This document shows, in pieces, positions 1 to 5,445 of a stretch of DNA of 5,445 nt. Location: assembly GCA_009705435.1 (NCBI GenBank), contig WLTJ01000129.1:1-5445 (forward strand), in the 5' to 3' direction. This DNA comes from Actinomycetota bacterium. Its GTDB lineage: Bacteria > Actinomycetota > Acidimicrobiia > Acidimicrobiales > Ilumatobacteraceae. Both the position numbers and the translations under genes were made by a program. How positions within the stretch are numbered: the stretch's first letter is position 1; each line of letters opens with the position of its first letter. The notes beneath the pieces are model-generated. The model was given only the letters and a program-made list of their open reading frames with translations, did no database searches and was not told the DNA's origin.

Positions 1-549
1 TGGAATATTGATTTCGTCTCCCGGCAAAATCACTACAGATGCATCAAGCCAACCATTGGCAGCCATCAGCGCCGAAACAGTGACGCCCCATTGATTGGCA
101 ATGGCAGAGAATGAATCACCCGCGACAACGGTGTACTTACCTTGACCCGGGTCAGGCCCAGGCATCGTTGTCTCTGTGGGAATCGGCAGACCAGGCAAGG
201 TGGTCGTTTGCATTGCCGATGGCGGAATCAAAATATTTTGCCCGACCACGAGATTATGCAAGATCCCTTCGGGCCAATTGTTGTAACTCGCTAACTCGAC
301 CGGCGCTACCCCGAAACGACTGGCGATGGCGTACACAGAATCGCCACTAACAATCGTGTAACTGATAGCTGGCGGCAAAGTGTTTGCAGGATCAACCGTC
401 GTCACCACCGACGGCGGAGTGGTGGCGTAATTTGTGGATGTCAGCGGACGCAAGGTAGTCGCCGAGGAACCAGGGTCAGCACCGCAGGAAGCCAGCAAAG
501 CCATGCCCACAAGACCAACACCGATCAATGAAATACGAACTCTAAGCAC
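1..549 (-). CDS. LysM-domain lipoprotein (partial, C-terminus beyond window)
   Basis: This gene is read on the minus strand and stays open to the left edge, so only the first 183 residues are visible when counted from GTG 549. Residues 1-22 look like a lipoprotein signal peptide: Arg-containing start (MLRVR), a hydrophobic stretch, then lipobox L-A-S-C with Cys22 as the predicted lipidated residue. A Thr/Pro/Ser-rich linker follows (about 24-63). LysM domain 1 is at about 64-109, starting YTIVSGDSVYAIASRFGV and ending QNILIP. A second Pro/Thr linker spans 110-138, and LysM domain 2 is at 139-183 (YTVVAGDSFSAIANQWGV to EINIP), ending right at the window edge. LysM domains bind N-acetylglucosamine-containing glycans such as peptidoglycan, so the product is probably membrane-anchored and cell-wall-binding. 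Any catalytic domain would lie outside the window, so the enzymatic role is unknown. The frame has no stop back to the gltD TAA, so the start is not forced: GTG 549, TTG 558, GTG 585, GTG 609 and GTG 630 are all possible. I prefer 549 because it gives a normal 21-residue signal and fits a leaderless promoter. The gene's existence is much surer than its start. Confidence 0.85.
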   Translation of the reverse strand, partial: MLRVRISLIGVGLVGMALLASCGADPGSSATTLRPLTSTNYATTPPSVVTTVDPANTLPPAISYTIVSGDSVYAIASRFGVAPVELASYNNWPEGILHNLVVGQNILIPPSAMQTTTLPGLPIPTETTMPGPDPGQGKYTVVAGDSFSAIANQWGVTVSALMAANGWLDASVVILPGDEINIP

Positions 550-556
550 GGGCGTC

Positions 557-562
557 AATCTA
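557..562 (-). promoter_or_regulatory. possible -10 element for a leaderless lysM transcript
   Basis: The minus strand reads TAGATT here, matching the TANNNT pattern of actinobacterial -10 elements and four of six bases of TATAAT. It ends 7 bases before the GTG at 549, the spacing expected when transcription starts at the first base of the start codon (a leaderless mRNA, common in actinobacteria). There is no good -35: TTGCCG at 590-585 is 22 bases away, which is too far. A six-base match is weak evidence alone. The position relative to the preferred start and the lack of a Shine-Dalgarno sequence before 549 are what favour it. Confidence 0.3.
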
Positions 563-590
563 GATCGTTTTGCGGTCGCGAACACGGCAA

Positions 591-614
591 CACCTGTGGA
601 CAACGCCACAGGTG
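591..614 (-). terminator. perfect 9-bp hairpin after gltD, terminator-like
   Basis: The plus strand has arm CACCTGTGG at 591-599, a 6-base loop at 600-605 and the exact complementary arm CCACAGGTG at 606-614. It begins 16 bases beyond the gltD stop codon. Six of nine pairs are G-C. No T-run follows on the minus strand, so it is not a classic rho-independent terminator; actinobacteria often use hairpins lacking a U-tract, or the hairpin may only protect the 3' end of gltBD mRNA. The arm transcribed last contains AGGTG (595-591), which could act as a ribosome binding site for a GTG at 585, so a role in controlling translation of the LysM gene is an alternative. Confidence 0.5.
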
Positions 615-630
615 AGTATTTCGCCGGCAC

Positions 631-2082
631 TTACACCAATGGTCGGGCACTGGGTGGAATCGGCGCAGGCAGTGTCGTCTCACCCATCAGGTACGTATCG
701 ACACCGGCGGCACAAGCCCGACCCTCGGCTATAGCCCAAACAATCAGGCTTTGCCCACGACCCATGTCTCCCGCTACGAACACCCCAGGGACATTTGACA
801 TGTATGCATCATTGCGCTTGAGATTGCCTCTCTCGTCAAGTTCAACGCCCAGTTTGTCAAGCCATGAGTCTTTTTCTGGACCAACGAATCCCATCGCAAG
901 GAATACGAAGTCGGCGGCGATCTCTCGTTCGCTACCTTCCACCTTGGTGAACTTTCCGTCTTTCATTTCAACCTCATGAAGCAACAAGGCGCGTACTCGA
1001 CCCTCACCATTGTCAAGGAATTTCTCGGTGTTCACGCTAAACAAACGCTGCCCACCCTCTTCGTGAGCCGACGTCACTTTGTAGACCATGGCAAATTGTG
1101 GCCATGGGTTAGTCCCGCCACGGGCCATCGGTGGCTGAGGCATAATTTCCAGTTGGGTGACTGATGCAGCTCCCTGACGATGAGCAGTCCCTAAGCAATC
1201 AGCACCAGTATCTCCACCACCAATAATCACGACATGGCGACCGGCAACATTGATCGGTGAGGAGTCGATGTCGCCTTCCTGCACTTTGTTCGCCCACGGC
1301 AGGTATTCCATGGCCTGATGGATCCCGCCTAGGTCGCGACCAGGCACTGCGAGTTCGCGCCATGCAGTTGCCCCGCAGGCTAAAACGACCGAGTCAAAAG
1401 TCGCCAGTAAAACATCGACATCAACATTTTGACCGACGATTGCGTTCGTTCGAAACTCAGTACCTTCGGCTTCCATCTGTTCAATACGACGATCAAGGTG
1501 ACGCTTTTCCATTTTGAATTCAGGAATGCCATAGCGCATTAATCCGCCAATGCGATCAGCCCTTTCGAGAACTACGACTTCGTGGCCCGCACGCGTCAGT
1601 TGCTGAGCTACTGCCAAACCAGCTGGACCGGACCCAATCACAGCCACGCGCTTGCCAGTTTTCACACTCGGCAATTGCGGAATGACCCAACCTTCTTCCC
1701 ACGCGCGATCAATGATTTCCACTTCGACTTGCTTAATCGCCACAGGGCTGGAATTAATTCCCACGACGCAAGCAGATTCGCACGGCGCTGGGCACAAACG
1801 ACCAGTGAACTCAGGAAAGTTGTTAGTGGCATGCAAACGGTCAATGGCATCTTGCCAATGACCGCGATACACCAGATCGTTCCAATCGGGAATCAAGTTC
1901 CCCAATGGGCAGCCGTTATTGCAAAACGGGATGCCACAATCCATGCAACGTCCCGCTTGCTTATTCAACTCGTCATGATCGAATGGCTCGTAGACCTCTT
2001 TCCAGTCCCGCAAGCGCACCGGAACTGGACGATGGCCAGGTCCCTGTCGATCCCATTTCAAGAATCCAGTTGTCTCACCCAC
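631..2082 (-). CDS. gltD: glutamate synthase small (beta) subunit
   Basis: This is the complete 483-residue beta subunit of glutamate synthase, a normal length for the family. It oxidises NAD(P)H and feeds electrons to GltB through FAD and two 4Fe-4S clusters. The cluster ligands are visible as Cys46, 49, 54, 58 (CMDCGIPFCNNGC) and Cys97, 101, 105 (CPAPCESAC); related enzymes add a Gln/Glu side chain, and Glu120 is a candidate by analogy. The FAD-binding GSGPAG lies at 150-155, the NAD(P)H-binding GGGDTGADC at 288-296, and the closing FAD motif GVFVAGDMGRGQS near 433-445. The wording GGGDTGADC with AHRQGA resembles the actinobacterial/plant-type GOGAT beta region more than E. coli GltD; whether NADPH or NADH is preferred cannot be read here. 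The start is GTG 2082: an in-frame TGA at 2097-2095 closes the frame upstream and a strong Shine-Dalgarno sits 5 bases before the codon. It overlaps the gltB end by 8 bases, implying co-transcription and probable translational coupling. All expected motifs are intact. Confidence 0.97.
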   Translation of the reverse strand: MGETTGFLKWDRQGPGHRPVPVRLRDWKEVYEPFDHDELNKQAGRCMDCGIPFCNNGCPLGNLIPDWNDLVYRGHWQDAIDRLHATNNFPEFTGRLCPAPCESACVVGINSSPVAIKQVEVEIIDRAWEEGWVIPQLPSVKTGKRVAVIGSGPAGLAVAQQLTRAGHEVVVLERADRIGGLMRYGIPEFKMEKRHLDRRIEQMEAEGTEFRTNAIVGQNVDVDVLLATFDSVVLACGATAWRELAVPGRDLGGIHQAMEYLPWANKVQEGDIDSSPINVAGRHVVIIGGGDTGADCLGTAHRQGAASVTQLEIMPQPPMARGGTNPWPQFAMVYKVTSAHEEGGQRLFSVNTEKFLDNGEGRVRALLLHEVEMKDGKFTKVEGSEREIAADFVFLAMGFVGPEKDSWLDKLGVELDERGNLKRNDAYMSNVPGVFVAGDMGRGQSLIVWAIAEGRACAAGVDTYLMGETTLPAPIPPSARPLV

Positions 2083-5000
2083 GAGCCACCTCCATCACAC
2101 GATCCAATGTCTCTTGTTCACTTAAACCAGATGCTTGCGACTCTGCCATGACTGCCAGAACTCTCTTGTAATCACGCGGCATGACCTTGACAAATTTCGC
2201 AGATTCAATTTTCCAGGCACCAAGAATGCCGACTCCAACAGCGCTTTGCGTCTCGGCCACATGTGTCGTCAGGATGCGCTCCAATTCACCGAGATCCGTG
2301 TCATCTAGGGTCTCAAGTTCAACCATTTCGTAGTTCACCTTGGCCGCGAAGACTGAATCTGGGTCATAGACATAGGCCACGCCCCCAGACATTCCAGCAG
2401 CGAAGTTACGGCCTGTAGAACCAAGCACTACTACTCGCCCACCGGTCATGTATTCGCAACCATGATCACCAAGACCTTCGACGACGGCGGTAGCACCCGA
2501 GTTACGAACACAGAATCGCTCACCCACGATGCCCCGCAAATAGATCTCGCCACTCGTGGCGCCATAGCCGATGACATTGCCTGCGATCACGTTGTCTTGA
2601 GCTACAAAAGTGGCTGCTTGATCGGGACGAATAACAATCCGACCTCCCGAGAGTCCCTTACCCACATAGTCGTTGGCGTCGCCAGACAATCGCAAAGTGA
2701 TTCCCTTGGGGACAAATGCGCCAAAACTTTGTCCAGCAGAGCCAGTGAAATCAATACTGATCGTGTCATCAGGTAATCCTGCGCCTGCCCAACGACGCGT
2801 GACTGCGTTGCCGAGCATTGTGCCGACTGTGCGATTGACGTTAGTGATCGTTGATGCGAAGTGAATCTTCTCACCAGTCTCAATGGCCTTTTCGGCACGC
2901 GAAATCAAAACGTTATCTAGCGCGCCTTCAAGACCATGGTCTTGCTCAACTTCTTGATGCATCGACTGGTTATAAGGATTCTGAGAAGTCGCCAAAATCG
3001 GTGAAATGTCCAATCCCTTAGCTTTCCAATGATCAACGGCGCTACGGGTGTTCAGCAACTCACTGTGTCCGACCATCTCTTGCACAGTTCGAAAACCAAA
3101 CTCCGCCATCAATTCGCGAACCTCTTGAGCGATGAATTCAAAAAAGTTCACGACGAATTCGGGCTTGCCACTGAAACGCTCTCGGAGCACAGGGTTCTGT
3201 GTCGCGACGCCGACCGGACAGGTGTCGAGATGGCAGACGCGCATCATGATGCAACCGCTCACAACTAATGGAGCAGTTGCGAAACCGAACTCTTCGGCCC
3301 CTAACAATGCTGCCACGATGACATCGCGACCAGTTTTGAGTTGACCGTCAGCCTGAACGACAATGCGATCGCGTAAGCCATTCAACATCAAGGTCTGCTG
3401 TGTTTCGGCAAGGCCCAGTTCCCACGGAGCACCTGCATGCTTTAAAGAGGTCAACGGCGAAGCGCCAGTACCACCATCGTGCCCTGAAATCAGAACGACG
3501 TCGGCTTTGGCTTTACTCACACCCGCAGCAACAGTGCCCACTCCGACTTCGGCGACCAACTTGACATGCACGCGTGCCGCAGGATTGGAGTTCTTGAGGT
3601 CATGGATGAGTTGCTTGAGATCTTCAATTGAATAAATGTCATGGTGTGGGGGCGGACTAATGAGCCCTACTCCAGGTGTTGAGTGACGGGTCTTGGCAAC
3701 CCACGGATACACCTTGTAACCCGGCAACTGCCCACCCTCGCCAGGCTTGGCACCTTGAGCGATCTTGATCTGCAGGTCGTCCGCGTTCACGAGGTATTCA
3801 CTCGTCACGCCGAATCGTCCTGAAGCAACTTGCTTGATCGCAGAGCGACGCGTGGCGTCGTACAACCGATCAGCGTCTTCGCCACCTTCACCGGTGTTGC
3901 TCTTACCCCCGATTGAGTTCATCGCCACAGCCAAGGTCTCGTGGGCTTCGGCAGAAATTGATCCGTAACTCATTGCACCCGTCGAGAAGCGCCGAACAAT
4001 GTCTGAGACTGACTCAACTTCATCAATCGCGATCGCCGTTCGACCGGCGGTATTGAACTCAAACAAGCCACGCAAAGTTGCAAGATTTTTGGATTGGTCA
4101 TTGACCAATTGCGTGTATTGCTTGAAAATGTCGTAGCGCTTCGAGCGTGTTGAGTGTTGCAGTTTAAAAACTGTCTCGGGATTGAATAAGTGGTATTCCC
4201 CTTCACGGCGCCACTGATATTCCCCACCAAGTTCCAACTTGCGATGTGCTCGCCGTTCGGGATTTTTCGGATAAGCCACAGCGTGGCGAGTTGCTACTTC
4301 AGCTGCGATCTCATCAAGACCAATGCCACCCAAGCGACTGACCGTGCCAGTGAAATACTCATTGACTAAGTCGTGACCGAGACCAATCGCTTCAAAAATC
4401 TGAGCACCGGTATATGAAGCCACCGTGCTCACTCCCATCTTGGACATGACTTTCAAGATGCCCTTACCGGAAGCCTTGATGTATTTTTTCACGGCATATT
4501 CGGGGTCAACTCCACCAAGACCGTGAACATCTTCGCGAATCATGTCTTCAATTGATTCAAAGGCCAGATATGGGTTAATGGCACCAGCGCCATAACCAAC
4601 CAATAAGGACATGTGGTGCACTTCACGAGCATCACCGGACTCGACAACGAGGCCGACCTGAGTCCGCTTTTTTTCACGGATCAAATGGTGGTGCACTGCA
4701 GCGGTGAGAAGCAGCGATGGAATCGGAGCCAGGATCTCATCACTATTGCGATCGGATAAGACGATGACTCGCGCCCCCGATTCAATAGCCGTCGACACAT
4801 CGGCACAGATCTCATCGAGGGCTTGCTTCAGCCCAGATCCACCATCAGCGACGCGATATAAACCTGAAACCACATGAGCGTGTAGCTCTGGATGTGAGGC
4901 CTCGTCATCAGCATGAATGATTTTCGCTAATTCGTCATTGTCAATAATTGGGAACGGCAGGACCAACTGGTGACAACTCTCTGGTCCAGGCTGTAACAGG

Positions 5001-5445
5001 TTGCCCTCGGGCCCGATTGTGGAGCCAACACTGGTCACTACTTCTTCACGAATTGCATCAAGTGGCGGGTTTGTCACCTGAGCAAAAAGTTGCTGGAAAT
5101 AGTCGAATAACAAGCGTGAACGATCCGATAGAACCGCTATCGGAGTATCGGAACCCATCGAACCAATGGGTTCGGTTCCCGTCTTCGATGTTGGGGCAAG
5201 GATAACTTTGAGTTCTTCGTGTGTGTAGCCAAACATTTGCTGCCGGCGAAGAACGCTGTCATGGCTATAGACCATGTGCTCACGCTCGGGAAGATCATGC
5301 AATTCAACAAGACCACCCGCTAACCATTCCTCATAAGGTTCGGCCTGAGCTAACTCTTGCTTGATTTCTTCATCATCAATGATGCGACCTTGAACCGTGT
5401 CGATCAGGAACATTCTTCCGGGCTGCAGACGACCTTTGCGAACAA
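2075..5445 (-). CDS. gltB: glutamate synthase large (alpha) subunit, partial at 5' end
   Basis: GltB converts L-glutamine plus 2-oxoglutarate into two L-glutamates using electrons from GltD, in the cytoplasm. About 1,122 residues are visible from the first whole codon (5443) to the TGA at 2077-2075. The family is about 1,500 residues, so the N-terminal class II glutaminase domain with its catalytic Cys lies outside the window. The first visible residues, VRKGRLQPGRMFLIDT, match the conserved stretch just after that domain; the ATG at 5413 is therefore internal and not the start. In order, counting from 5443: the central domain (about 50-330, with HHHLIREKKRTQVGLVVESG), the FMN-binding synthase domain (about 470-830, with STGAMSYGSIS, KTRHSTPGVGLISPPPHHD and ISGHDGGTGASP), the 3Fe-4S ligands Cys731, Cys737 and Cys742 (CIMMRVCHLDTC, bases 3253-3218), and the C-terminal GXGXG beta-helix domain (about 870-1070, with GNVIGYGATSGEIYLRG and GGRVVVLG). 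Nothing is broken or missing in the visible part. The gene ends inside gltD with an 8-base overlap. Its promoter and any nitrogen-control site would lie beyond the right edge. Confidence 0.98.
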   Translation of the reverse strand, partial: VRKGRLQPGRMFLIDTVQGRIIDDEEIKQELAQAEPYEEWLAGGLVELHDLPEREHMVYSHDSVLRRQQMFGYTHEELKVILAPTSKTGTEPIGSMGSDTPIAVLSDRSRLLFDYFQQLFAQVTNPPLDAIREEVVTSVGSTIGPEGNLLQPGPESCHQLVLPFPIIDNDELAKIIHADDEASHPELHAHVVSGLYRVADGGSGLKQALDEICADVSTAIESGARVIVLSDRNSDEILAPIPSLLLTAAVHHHLIREKKRTQVGLVVESGDAREVHHMSLLVGYGAGAINPYLAFESIEDMIREDVHGLGGVDPEYAVKKYIKASGKGILKVMSKMGVSTVASYTGAQIFEAIGLGHDLVNEYFTGTVSRLGGIGLDEIAAEVATRHAVAYPKNPERRAHRKLELGGEYQWRREGEYHLFNPETVFKLQHSTRSKRYDIFKQYTQLVNDQSKNLATLRGLFEFNTAGRTAIAIDEVESVSDIVRRFSTGAMSYGSISAEAHETLAVAMNSIGGKSNTGEGGEDADRLYDATRRSAIKQVASGRFGVTSEYLVNADDLQIKIAQGAKPGEGGQLPGYKVYPWVAKTRHSTPGVGLISPPPHHDIYSIEDLKQLIHDLKNSNPAARVHVKLVAEVGVGTVAAGVSKAKADVVLISGHDGGTGASPLTSLKHAGAPWELGLAETQQTLMLNGLRDRIVVQADGQLKTGRDVIVAALLGAEEFGFATAPLVVSGCIMMRVCHLDTCPVGVATQNPVLRERFSGKPEFVVNFFEFIAQEVRELMAEFGFRTVQEMVGHSELLNTRSAVDHWKAKGLDISPILATSQNPYNQSMHQEVEQDHGLEGALDNVLISRAEKAIETGEKIHFASTITNVNRTVGTMLGNAVTRRWAGAGLPDDTISIDFTGSAGQSFGAFVPKGITLRLSGDANDYVGKGLSGGRIVIRPDQAATFVAQDNVIAGNVIGYGATSGEIYLRGIVGERFCVRNSGATAVVEGLGDHGCEYMTGGRVVVLGSTGRNFAAGMSGGVAYVYDPDSVFAAKVNYEMVELETLDDTDLGELERILTTHVAETQSAVGVGILGAWKIESAKFVKVMPRDYKRVLAVMAESQASGLSEQETLDRVMEVARG
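2088..2093 (-). promoter_or_regulatory. gltD ribosome binding site
   Basis: The minus strand reads GGAGGT, a near-perfect Shine-Dalgarno, 5 bases before the GTG start of gltD. It lies within the last codons of gltB, so ribosomes finishing gltB uncover or reuse it. It decides the non-ATG start of gltD, since the frame is closed just upstream. Confidence 0.85.

Noticed and set aside
111..350. A 79-codon plus-strand open frame
   Set aside because: It is antisense to the two clear LysM domains and shows no domain of its own.
688..697. The 10-base TGGGTGAGAC near the gltD end repeats the one at the gltD start (2081-2072)
   Set aside because: It is only 10 identical bases, giving MGETT at both ends of the protein. 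The C-terminal YLMG-LPAP wording is usual for the family, so coincidence is the simplest reading.
434..979. A 181-codon plus-strand open frame across the gltD end and the LysM gene start
   Set aside because: It is antisense to gltD and the lipoprotein signal region, has no recognisable domain, and its composition follows from the opposite-strand genes.
1582..2151. A 189-codon plus-strand open frame opposite the gltD N-terminus
   Set aside because: It lies opposite the conserved iron-sulfur and FAD-binding coding region of gltD; no family resemblance or upstream signals were seen.
2929..2944. Perfect 16-bp palindrome CAAGACCATGGTCTTG
   Set aside because: It is inside gltB coding sequence for a conserved-looking EQDHGLEG stretch. 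A single such palindrome in several kilobases is only mildly unlikely by chance, and it has no context as an operator.
5151..5173. 8-bp inverted repeat GAACCCAT / ATGGGTTC with a 7-base loop
   Set aside because: It is explained by coding for the GltB segment TEPIGSMGSD; it lies mid-gene with no sign of a regulatory role.

Overview
The window reads as a piece of an actinobacterial (Actinomycetota) chromosome, with all genes on the minus strand. This rests on the GltB/GltD wording (for example the GltD N-terminus with FLKWDRQGP and the GGGDTGADC motif), GTG starts, a possible leaderless start and a Thr/Pro-rich LysM lipoprotein. Base composition looks moderate (about half G+C by eye), below classic high-GC soil actinomycetes, so an aquatic or other moderate-GC lineage is possible. 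That placement is inference and goes no further than phylum level.

In the direction of transcription (high to low coordinates) the window holds: gltB, the large subunit of glutamate synthase (GOGAT), entering from the right edge without its N-terminal quarter (5445-2075); gltD, the small subunit, complete (2082-631), overlapping the end of gltB by 8 bases; an 81-base gap with a perfect 9-bp hairpin (591-614) and a possible -10 element; and the start of a secreted lipoprotein with two LysM domains (549-1), which runs off the left edge. No tRNA, rRNA, mobile element, CRISPR array or plus-strand gene is supported.

GltB and GltD form one enzyme. GltD takes electrons from NAD(P)H through FAD and iron-sulfur clusters and passes them to the FMN and 3Fe-4S centre of GltB. 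There ammonia released from glutamine reacts with 2-oxoglutarate, giving two glutamates. With glutamine synthetase this is the main low-ammonium nitrogen assimilation route. The LysM lipoprotein is probably an independent cell-envelope gene: it is separated by the hairpin and may have its own promoter.

I did not find a previously undescribed system. The most interesting point is the gltD-lysM junction, where the start of the lipoprotein gene is ambiguous: one candidate is leaderless and the other has its ribosome binding site inside the hairpin stem.
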